This document shows, piece by piece, positions 1 to 5,631 of a DNA stretch of 10,521 bases. How positions within the stretch are numbered: position 1 is the first letter of the stretch; every line of letters starts with the position of its first letter. This stretch comes from Ignavibacteriaceae bacterium (GTDB taxonomy: Bacteria; Bacteroidota; Ignavibacteria; Ignavibacteriales; Ignavibacteriaceae). The translations under genes and the position numbers were made by a program. The DNA is taken from the NCBI GenBank assembly GCA_026193755.1, contig JAPHUI010000455.1, positions 1 to 10,521 on the forward strand, read 5' to 3'. The notes under the pieces were generated by a model. The model was not told where the DNA came from. It worked only from the letters and a program-made list of their open reading frames with translations, and did not search any database.

Positions 1-508
1 GCAGAAACAGGACAGAGCCGGGATAATCACCTTTTCAAATAAAGTCAATAATATCTTACCTGCTGACAGACAGGCTCGACAGATGCAAAAGATTCAGGAA
101 GTTCTTTACAACCAGAAAACCGATTTTCTTGAATCTGATTTTGAAATATTATCAAGCATGATTTTGCAAAAGATTAGTCACAGAAGTCTAATTCTACTTT
201 ATACCAATTTTGAAACTGTGAATGCATTAAAGCGTCAGCTTTCATATTTAAGAAGATTAAGCAGAGCCCATCAGGTTATCATTATTTTCTTCATAAACAC
301 TGAACTCTATGCATTGATTGATAAACCCGCAATGAAGGTTGAAGAGATTTATTATAAAACAATTGCGGAAAAATTTGCTTTCGAAAAACGGTTAATTGTT
401 AAAGAGCTTGCACGGTACAGCATCCAGTCGATACTTACAACCCCTCAAAATCTTTCCGTAAATACCATTAACAAGTATCTCGAACTTAAGGCACGGGGAT
501 TGATTTAA
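1..508 (+). CDS. DUF58 domain-containing protein, C-terminal part (5' end outside window)
   Basis: The frame is open from the first bases of the window, so the ATG at 83 is internal and not the start; 168 residues are visible. The segment around RAGIITFSNKV, the later strand RSLILLYTNF, and the C-terminal stretch with SVNTINKYLELKARGLI resemble the C-terminal half of DUF58 proteins, which have a von Willebrand A-like fold and usually sit beside MoxR AAA ATPases. Known members are thought to work with MoxR in assembly or chaperone-like roles at the envelope, but their molecular function is poorly defined. No transmembrane segment is visible here; DUF58 proteins usually carry theirs near the N-terminus, which is missing. 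The RDD gene follows after 7 bases, so the two are probably co-transcribed. The family call rests on recognised sequence pattern only. Confidence 0.8.
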   Translation, partial: QKQDRAGIITFSNKVNNILPADRQARQMQKIQEVLYNQKTDFLESDFEILSSMILQKISHRSLILLYTNFETVNALKRQLSYLRRLSRAHQVIIIFFINTELYALIDKPAMKVEEIYYKTIAEKFAFEKRLIVKELARYSIQSILTTPQNLSVNTINKYLELKARGLI

Positions 509-515
509 TTCGATT

Positions 516-1256
516 ATGCAGACAATCGAAATTCAAACTGCCCAAAACGTTAATATTGAATATCCTGTTGCAAGTGTTGGCGATAGAGTTGTTGCCGCGA
601 TAATCGATCAACTTATCATGGTGGGGTATTTAATAGCTATCATTTTCTTGTATATCTGGCTTTTAAATTTAACTGAAGGATCACCGCTCCACTTTCCGGT
701 AGCATATTTTGTTATACTATTTTTACCTCTTTTCTTTTATCATCTTCTTTGTGAAACTTTTTTGAATGGACAATCTTTTGGTAAGAAAATAATGAAGATG
801 CGTGTAGTAAAATTAGATGGTAGCCAGGCAGGAATCGGGAGTTATTTTTTGCGATGGATCTTAGCTCCCATAGATATCTATTTTACTTACGGCTCAGTTG
901 GATTAATAACGATGCTGATAAACGGAAAAGGGCAGCGATTAGGTGATTTAGCTGCAAATACAACAATTGTGAAGTTGAAGACTGAAGCAAAACTGGATGA
1001 TACAATTCTGCAAGCAACTCCAGTGAATTATGAAGTTAAGTTACCTGAGGTGAGTAATCTTAATGATAAAGATATCTCAATTGTTAAGGAGGTTCTGGAT
1101 CTTAATTACAAAAATCCGGATGCTATGATGTATGAAAAGATTTTGCATAAAACGAAAGAGGCAATTGAAAAGAAGATCGGAGTTACTTCAAATCTTCACC
1201 CGCTAACTTTTTTGGATACTGTGCTTAAGGACTATAACTATTTGTTGAGTGAGTAG
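516..1256 (+). CDS. RDD family integral membrane protein
   Basis: The protein has 246 residues. The N-terminal motif VGDRVVAAIIDQL (residues 21-33, with R24 and D31 in the first helix) and the segment GKGQRLGDLAANTTIV (about 137-152) are hallmarks of the RDD family. Hydrophobic segments lie at about 27-51, 58-77 and 114-136, giving the usual three-helix core. A hydrophilic tail of about 90 residues, rich in Lys, Glu and Asp, follows and is probably cytoplasmic. RDD proteins have been proposed to act in transport or ion exchange in a few cases, but the function of this one cannot be inferred. It starts 7 bases after the DUF58 stop, an arrangement often seen in Bacteroidetes-type MoxR/DUF58 clusters. 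There is no clear Shine-Dalgarno sequence, though a GGGGA lies about 17 bases upstream. It ends 44 bases from a convergent gene. Confidence 0.88.
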   Translation: MQTIEIQTAQNVNIEYPVASVGDRVVAAIIDQLIMVGYLIAIIFLYIWLLNLTEGSPLHFPVAYFVILFLPLFFYHLLCETFLNGQSFGKKIMKMRVVKLDGSQAGIGSYFLRWILAPIDIYFTYGSVGLITMLINGKGQRLGDLAANTTIVKLKTEAKLDDTILQATPVNYEVKLPEVSNLNDKDISIVKEVLDLNYKNPDAMMYEKILHKTKEAIEKKIGVTSNLHPLTFLDTVLKDYNYLLSE

Positions 1257-1300
1257 AGAGACGATCAATATTTGAACTTTTTCTGTTTCATTATTTGCAA

Positions 1301-1795
1301 TTATAGGGGATAGTATCTGAATACTACTCTGATTCTATTTCCAAAAGTTAAAGTGGGGTTAGATTCGATGTCAATGATTCCGATTAAGTTTCCAGAGACA
1401 TCAGATAACAACCAGTTATAATCTAATTTTAATACTGAATTGCCGAAAGGTACTATATGTTGTTGTCTAACAAAGTTTTTCAAATTTTCAATTTTTAAAG
1501 TATCATATATTGTTGTCGAATCTATTACAATTATGACAGAGTAAAGGCTATCATTATAAAATCTATAGTCCCAATATTTTACTGGAAAGTCTCCAAATAT
1601 TCCATTTTCGAAAACAATAAAATCGCCACCCTCGGAATTTAATTTTACAAAATCTAATCCATGCATTAGAGACATAACATTTTCTTTTGATGATTTCCAG
1701 GGAAAGTCTGAAAAATTATTAATTAATTGTGGATATGATTCAACATTTATGATCAGAATCGAAAGAAATAAAACTACTTGCAAAATTGTTTTCAT
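1301..1795 (-). CDS. Hypothetical small exported protein coupled to rsmI
   Basis: I do not recognise this 164-residue protein. It starts with a typical Sec signal peptide: a Lys at position 2, a hydrophobic core at about 4-17, and a likely cleavage after the Val-Glu-Ser at 18-20. There is no lipobox cysteine and the mature part has no cysteine, so it is probably periplasmic or secreted. The mature part opens with FSDFPWKSSKENVMSLM (28-44), a 'FPWG-S-KE-V' type opening that I associate with small exported Bacteroidetes-group proteins of unknown function. The rest alternates short hydrophobic strands with polar turns, suggesting a compact mostly-beta domain. Its ATG overlaps the rsmI stop as ATGA, so it is probably translated by re-initiation from rsmI. 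Nothing suggests a functional link to rRNA methylation. Confidence 0.7.
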   Translation of the reverse strand: MKTILQVVLFLSILIINVESYPQLINNFSDFPWKSSKENVMSLMHGLDFVKLNSEGGDFIVFENGIFGDFPVKYWDYRFYNDSLYSVIIVIDSTTIYDTLKIENLKNFVRQQHIVPFGNSVLKLDYNWLLSDVSGNLIGIIDIESNPTLTFGNRIRVVFRYYPL

Positions 1796-2481
1796 TTTAC
1801 GATTGTTGAAAAAGCAGTAGGTGCAATCACAACAACAAATTCACCCTTAACAATTTTATCACCAAGATTTTCTTTTAATTCAGCAGGATAACCACGCCAG
1901 GTTTCTTCAAACTTTTTAGTCATTTCACGGCAGACAACTACATATCTATTTGGAAAGTATTCGACCAGTTCATTAATTAGTTTTGTAATTCTATGCGAGG
2001 ATTCATAAAGAACAATAGTTCTTTCTTCTTCAGTTAGTTCTTTAAGCTTTTTCTGTCTTCCTTTCTTTTGAGGAAGGAAACCCTCGAAGACGAATGAATC
2101 TGTTGGGAGTCCACTGACAGTTAATGCAGCAATTAATGCGGTAGCTCCGGGAATCGTTATTACTTGAATTTTGTTCTTTACTGCTTCCGACACAAGTCGG
2201 ATTCCGGGATCAGAAATAGCGGGAGTACCTGCATCTGAAACCAATGCATAACTTTGCCCATTCTGCAGCCGATCAATAATTGAAGGGATTTTTTTTATCT
2301 CACTTACAGCGTTAAAAGAAATTAACTGTTTAATGATATTGTATTGTTTAAGCAGAATTGAAGTAACTCGAGTATCTTCGCAAAGAATGAAATCAACTTC
2401 GTTAAGGGTTTCAATTGCCCGTAGAGTGATGTCTTTGAGGTTACCAATCGGTGTGCTTACAATGTAAAGTTTACCTTGCAT
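1792..2481 (-). CDS. rsmI: 16S rRNA (cytidine(1402)-2'-O)-methyltransferase RsmI
   Basis: This 229-residue enzyme of the tetrapyrrole (corrin/porphyrin) methylase fold uses S-adenosylmethionine to methylate the 2'-O of C1402 in the decoding centre of 16S rRNA. Family motifs are all present: STPIGNLKDITLRA (9-22), CEDTR (34-38), SDAGTPAISDPG (82-93), PGATALIAAL (111-120) with SGLPTDSFVFEGFLP (123-137), YESSHRI (159-165) and REMTKKFEE (185-193). It is shorter than the E. coli enzyme (about 286 residues) because it lacks most of the C-terminal extension, which is common in this part of the tree. The ATG at 2481 places the first beta-strand motif LYIVSTPIGNL at residue 5, as expected. There is no Shine-Dalgarno sequence. 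The hairpin at 2509-2527 lies 27 bases upstream, and the downstream exported-protein gene overlaps it by 4 bases. Confidence 0.96.
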   Translation of the reverse strand: MQGKLYIVSTPIGNLKDITLRAIETLNEVDFILCEDTRVTSILLKQYNIIKQLISFNAVSEIKKIPSIIDRLQNGQSYALVSDAGTPAISDPGIRLVSEAVKNKIQVITIPGATALIAALTVSGLPTDSFVFEGFLPQKKGRQKKLKELTEEERTIVLYESSHRITKLINELVEYFPNRYVVVCREMTKKFEETWRGYPAELKENLGDKIVKGEFVVVIAPTAFSTIVK

Positions 2482-2486
2482 AGATT

Positions 2487-2518
2487 CAAAAATAGTTTAA
2501 AACAGGAACGGCTCCAAA
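2487..2518 (-). promoter_or_regulatory. Possible Bacteroidetes-type promoter for rsmI
   Basis: On the - strand, TTTG (2518-2515) and TATTTTTG (2494-2487) are separated by 20 bases. This matches the -33 TTTG and -7 TAnnTTTG elements known for the primary sigma factor of Bacteroidetes. The -7 box ends only 5 bases before the rsmI ATG, so the transcript would be nearly leaderless. The upstream box lies inside the hairpin at 2509-2527. Such short motifs arise easily by chance in AT-rich DNA, and the host may not use this consensus. Confidence 0.2.
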
Positions 2519-2527
2519 TTGGAGCCG
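2509..2527 (-). terminator. Perfect 9-bp hairpin, probable terminator of the saccharopine operon
   Basis: CGGCTCCAA and TTGGAGCCG are exact reverse complements separated by one A, so in RNA they form a GC-rich stem of about 7-8 bp with a small loop. It lies about 140 bases after the saccharopine dehydrogenase stop. On the - strand it is followed by a broken T-rich stretch (TTCCTGTTTTAAACTATTTTT) rather than an immediate T-run. Termination of the upstream operon is the simplest reading. Its place 27 bases before rsmI means that it could also act as a 5' leader hairpin of rsmI if transcription reads through. Confidence 0.55.
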
Positions 2528-2666
2528 CTCCCGGCAAGTAGTTTTATCCTTATATTATTTTTAGGACGACATAATTCTAATAACTTTCTAAATAATCTTC
2601 AAGTCCTATTTAGTTTCATAAAAAATTATTTACTCTAAAAATAATACGTATAATCTTTTTAAAGGA

Positions 2667-3992
2667 TTAATTTAGTCGGTATTTCTTTTCATCCATTTTT
2701 ATTCCGAGAGTTTCAAGCTCCTTTAGCACGGGTTCGTATATCTGCTTATGAATCGGAATCTGCACTCCTATTAAATTGAATTTACCTTCAGCCATAAATC
2801 TTACACCTATAGCAAGTGGTAAACTAACTGTTCTTGCCATCGATGATTCCTTTAATGCTTCACCAAAGTCGATTAAGGTTGATGTAATAAGATCTTTGGT
2901 TTTGTCAGCATTTTCAACTGTAAATTTATGCTGCAGAATGAGCATATCTTTTTCTTTGTTCTTAAAGACTAATTTTTCCTGGAGAAGCTCGCTTAGAATA
3001 TCTAATCGATTATCAAAGTCCGGTACCTTTTTATCGCTGAACAAACCAAGCCATTCAAATCTTTTCATAACTTCAGAATTTCTATCCAGTTTAAGTTTCT
3101 CAGCAACTTTTTTCTCTAAGTTAGCATCATCTTTAGCTTCAACCATATCAGCCATCATTTTTCTATAAGTGATCCCCTTTAGGTTATTCTGTTTTTCTTC
3201 ATTAATTAAACCGAGGTCAACCATTTTTTTAAGAGTATCGCACCATCCTAAATTTCTGTAGGTTCCTCTCATAACAGTTTGTGCATCCTTCAAGTTATAA
3301 AGATCTTTGTAGGGGAGGGAATTACGATTTGGGTATACTTCAAATTTTCCAAGTCCTTTTATTTCTTCTATTCTGTAATTAAGGAATAAGTTTTTGCCTT
3401 CGATAGCAACAATTTTTCCATTCTCTAGAAATTGAGCTGAGTTTCTTGAAGCAAGTACAACTCCTTTCGGACTCCAGGAAAATTTATAACCGAATGGATT
3501 ATCATTATCTTCTGGTGCCGGAAGACCACCGCAATAGGAATAGAAATGAACTACCTTACCACCATTTTCATAAACTTCATTTATTATTTTCATCGCGGAC
3601 ATATGGTCAATTCCCGGATCAACACCAATCTCATTAAGGAATAAAAGATTTTTTGATTTAGCTTCATTATCCAATTTTTTCATATCGTCACTTACGTAGG
3701 AAGTTGTAGCCATATGTTTGTTATGTTCTAAACATAACTTTGCAACTTTAAGATGATGAACCCAGGGAAGCAGACTTACAATAACATCGTTCGCTTTTAT
3801 TAATTGTGCTAGCTGTTCTTTATTCTCAACATTTAACTGGACAGCTTTACCGTTAGTAAAACCTTTTATTAGATTTTCAGCTTTACTTACTGTCCTGGAT
3901 GCTACTGTTACAGATATATTTTTTTGTTTAAGTAAATATGTTACGCCCGGTTTGCTTACTAACCCGGCACCTAATACTAATATATTTTTCAT
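2667..3992 (-). CDS. Saccharopine dehydrogenase, glutamate-forming (AASS C-terminal half type)
   Basis: This 441-residue enzyme oxidises saccharopine to 2-aminoadipate 6-semialdehyde and glutamate, the second step of lysine breakdown by the saccharopine route (EC 1.5.1.9/1.5.1.10 type). The N-terminal Rossmann fold starts at residue 3 with ILVLGAGLVSKPG (glycine-rich loop at 8-16). It is followed by SLLPWVHH (73-80), TSYVSDDM (97-104) and EIGVDPGIDHM (121-131). The substrate-domain signature is SYCGGLPAPEDNDNPFGYKF (152-171) with the following SWSPKGV, then YPNRNSLPY (220-228) and RGTYRNLGW (242-250). These match the SDH half of human AASS and yeast Lys9 almost motif for motif, over full length. 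The ATG lies 3 bases after the LKR stop, so the pair is one translationally linked operon. NAD versus NADP preference cannot be read with confidence. Fungal Lys9 works in the biosynthetic direction, so direction here is inferred. Confidence 0.93.
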   Translation of the reverse strand: MKNILVLGAGLVSKPGVTYLLKQKNISVTVASRTVSKAENLIKGFTNGKAVQLNVENKEQLAQLIKANDVIVSLLPWVHHLKVAKLCLEHNKHMATTSYVSDDMKKLDNEAKSKNLLFLNEIGVDPGIDHMSAMKIINEVYENGGKVVHFYSYCGGLPAPEDNDNPFGYKFSWSPKGVVLASRNSAQFLENGKIVAIEGKNLFLNYRIEEIKGLGKFEVYPNRNSLPYKDLYNLKDAQTVMRGTYRNLGWCDTLKKMVDLGLINEEKQNNLKGITYRKMMADMVEAKDDANLEKKVAEKLKLDRNSEVMKRFEWLGLFSDKKVPDFDNRLDILSELLQEKLVFKNKEKDMLILQHKFTVENADKTKDLITSTLIDFGEALKESSMARTVSLPLAIGVRFMAEGKFNLIGVQIPIHKQIYEPVLKELETLGIKMDEKKYRLN

Positions 3993-3995
3993 TTT

Positions 3996-5306
3996 TTATA
4001 CCTTGTTTAAATATTTTTTTAAATACTGATAGTCTTTAGTTAATTCACCATTCTGAAGAATTAATGCTTTCTTTATCGGATTGGATAACGATAGTTCTTC
4101 AAATGATTTATTAAAATCTTCATTTACAATTTCGTATACGTAATTTTTTAGGATAGAGGAAAATTCTTTTGATGATTCTTTAGGAAATTCGCAAGGCAAA
4201 TTATCAACGGCCATTATTGTGATGCCTTCTTTTTTTATGCTATCTTCAAATTTATCATTATCAGGCTGATAAGTGTAAAATGCATTCCCCGGATCGGTAG
4301 CTTTGTATGTTATTTCAATGGCACCGTTGACATCAACAGAAATGTCACCGATTACAAGTAACTTTTGATCAGAATTCAAATAATTCTCACTTCGAAGATA
4401 TTCTTTTGTTACTAAACGTGGATATCGGTTAGTCCAGTAAATACAATTGACCAGTACTGTTAGATAAGGAATATATTCTTCAAATTTTCCTTCGTATTTC
4501 TCAGGATTATCGTAGTAATCCTGCAACTTGAATATTCCTTCTTTAGGCTTAACAAGATCTTCTTCTTTAAAAACGACTTTAAATAAATTTCTGGAGATTT
4601 CTTCTTTAGAATATTTACTTAAGTCTTGAAGTTCATCGGGTTGAATTAAAATAATTGGCAGGATGTCAATAATTTCTTGCGAACCTTTTGATACATTTCC
4701 ATATCCAGCAAAACCAATTATCAAAGGCTGAACATCCTCTGGAATTCCTCCTGATTTTATTTCTTCACCTATTTTTTTTAACTCCTGCTTTACTTCTTCG
4801 ATTGAATCATATTGATAAGCTTGTTTAATTTTTTCAAGAGGAGTTTTATATCCTTTAAGTTTTAATTTTTGACCGAGAGCGTGAAGAGTTTCTACCATTC
4901 CTGCAAGACCGGCGTACTTACCGAAAAAAATCAATCTTCGATTCGATTCATCAACAATTCTCTCGTAGTCAATTAAGTTACATTTCAATTCCATCATTTT
5001 TTTAAGTAAAGGCATATTGTAAGATTGCCCTTTGATCGTATGTGAAAAGAAAATATAAGTCTTCCTTTCTCGGTAAAAGTGCAGTGGTATTTCCTTTACA
5101 GCAAAAATAATTTTGACGTTTTGAATATCTTCAACTACCTCCACACCTGCTTCTTTATACTGCGCATTGGTATATGCTCTTATTTCAGATGGTTGAACGA
5201 GAGTTTGAATACCATATTTTTCCTTCAAATATTTTAAATCATCGGGAATTAAAGGAGTGCGCCTTTCCCACTTATTTTTATCTGCCCGTCTTATTCCTAT
5301 TATCAT
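3996..5306 (-). CDS. Lysine-ketoglutarate reductase (saccharopine dehydrogenase, lysine-forming; AASS N-terminal half type)
   Basis: This 436-residue enzyme condenses L-lysine with 2-oxoglutarate and reduces the imine to saccharopine (EC 1.5.1.8), the first step of the saccharopine pathway. Recognisable AASS/LKR motifs run in order: GIRRADKNKWERRTPL (4-19), VQPSEIRAYT (37-46), FFSHTIKGQ (86-94), LIDYERIVD (111-119), FGKYAGLAGMV (128-138), the nucleotide-binding GYGNVSKG (201-208), NCIYW (287-291), GDISVDVNGAIE (320-331) and DNLPCEFPKESS (368-379). Length agrees with a free-standing LKR domain (about 450 residues of the 926-residue human protein), so this is a complete unfused enzyme. It is the first gene of a two-gene operon with the SDH half. 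The ATG at 5306 starts directly before the conserved first strand IGIRR and has no Shine-Dalgarno sequence, like its neighbours. AASS-like enzymes in bacteria are less common than the AlaDH-like single-domain Lys1 type. Confidence 0.93.
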   Translation of the reverse strand: MIIGIRRADKNKWERRTPLIPDDLKYLKEKYGIQTLVQPSEIRAYTNAQYKEAGVEVVEDIQNVKIIFAVKEIPLHFYRERKTYIFFSHTIKGQSYNMPLLKKMMELKCNLIDYERIVDESNRRLIFFGKYAGLAGMVETLHALGQKLKLKGYKTPLEKIKQAYQYDSIEEVKQELKKIGEEIKSGGIPEDVQPLIIGFAGYGNVSKGSQEIIDILPIILIQPDELQDLSKYSKEEISRNLFKVVFKEEDLVKPKEGIFKLQDYYDNPEKYEGKFEEYIPYLTVLVNCIYWTNRYPRLVTKEYLRSENYLNSDQKLLVIGDISVDVNGAIEITYKATDPGNAFYTYQPDNDKFEDSIKKEGITIMAVDNLPCEFPKESSKEFSSILKNYVYEIVNEDFNKSFEELSLSNPIKKALILQNGELTKDYQYLKKYLNKV

Positions 5307-5400
5307 TTAAACTTCCGTAGAATTTTCATAATAATTTCCCAAACATTAGTTATTTATTATCTTAACGAGAAAAGAGAAGAGCTGAAAAATTAAAAAACGT

Positions 5401-5420
5401 TTTCGTATGCTGATACGAAA
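5401..5420 (-). repeat. 8-bp inverted repeat (hairpin) in the lysine operon leader
   Basis: TTTCGTAT and ATACGAAA are perfect reverse complements around a GCTG loop, centred about 105 bases upstream of the LKR start. On the - strand the stem is followed after ACG by six Ts, AA and five Ts (5397-5385), which looks like a weak intrinsic terminator. It could be a back-up terminator of the upstream giant gene, an attenuator in the LKR leader, or a palindromic operator for a regulator. The sequence alone does not decide. Confidence 0.5.
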
Positions 5421-5542
5421 TAGCTTCTATGCCGGTAGAGAAAGAAGGTAAGAATTTTATTTCTGTTTAATTTTTTCATAAGTATTAAAAATGCACCCGA
5501 AACATACAAAAGGAGCAATATAATTTCAATTAATAGAAGCTA
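5421..5542. repeat. 10-bp inverted repeat pair spanning about 100 bases
   Basis: TAGCTTCTAT at 5421-5430 and ATAGAAGCTA at 5533-5542 are exact reverse complements with 102 bases between them. The left arm directly abuts the 8-bp hairpin at 5401-5420, so in a - strand transcript both stems could stack. A 10-base match within 325 bases of AT-rich DNA is unusual but can occur by chance. Confidence 0.35.
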
Positions 5543-5579
5543 AATAACTTTTAATTCAATGATTTATAACAGATTTAAT

Positions 5580-5608
5580 AAAAAAATCCCGGTCCTTATG
5601 GACCGGGA
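5580..5608 (-). terminator. Intrinsic terminator of the giant T9SS protein gene
   Basis: On the - strand, TCCCGGTCC (5608-5600), loop ATAA, and GGACCGGGA (5595-5587) form a perfect 9-bp GC-rich stem, followed immediately by seven Ts (5586-5580). It starts 23 bases past the stop codon at 5632. This is a canonical Rho-independent terminator. Confidence 0.93.
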
Positions 5609-5631
5609 CTGTAAAAAGGATTTTATTCCCT

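Larger units (their letters stand above)
5307..5631. other. 325-base AT-rich intergenic region upstream of the lysine operon
   Basis: No protein gene that I can support lies here. At the right end is the terminator of the giant gene (5580-5608). The remainder must hold the promoter and leader of the LKR-SDH operon. It contains an 8-bp hairpin (5401-5420), a 10-bp inverted pair bracketing about 100 bases (5421-5430 with 5533-5542), and a 29-codon ORF on the - strand (5390-5479). I found no convincing promoter hexamers for LKR and no known riboswitch core (no lysine-riboswitch features were recognisable). Confidence 0.6.

Noticed and set aside
83..85. ATG at 83 as the start of the DUF58 gene
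   Set aside because: The frame is open upstream to base 2 and encodes conserved DUF58 sequence (RAGIITFSNKV), so this Met is internal.
1257..1300. Bidirectional terminator between the convergent RDD and exported-protein genes
   Set aside because: The 44 bases contain T-rich runs but no inverted repeat of useful length.
2776..3168. 130-codon + strand ORF opposite the saccharopine dehydrogenase gene
   Set aside because: It lies wholly antisense to a strongly conserved enzyme and its Ser/Leu-rich translation has no recognisable motif. The other ORFs opposite or within the SDH and giant genes were rejected for the same reason.
5491..5523. Short + strand ORF (ATGCACCCG..., 10 codons)
   Set aside because: It is too short, has no ribosome binding site upstream, and there is no + strand gene after it.
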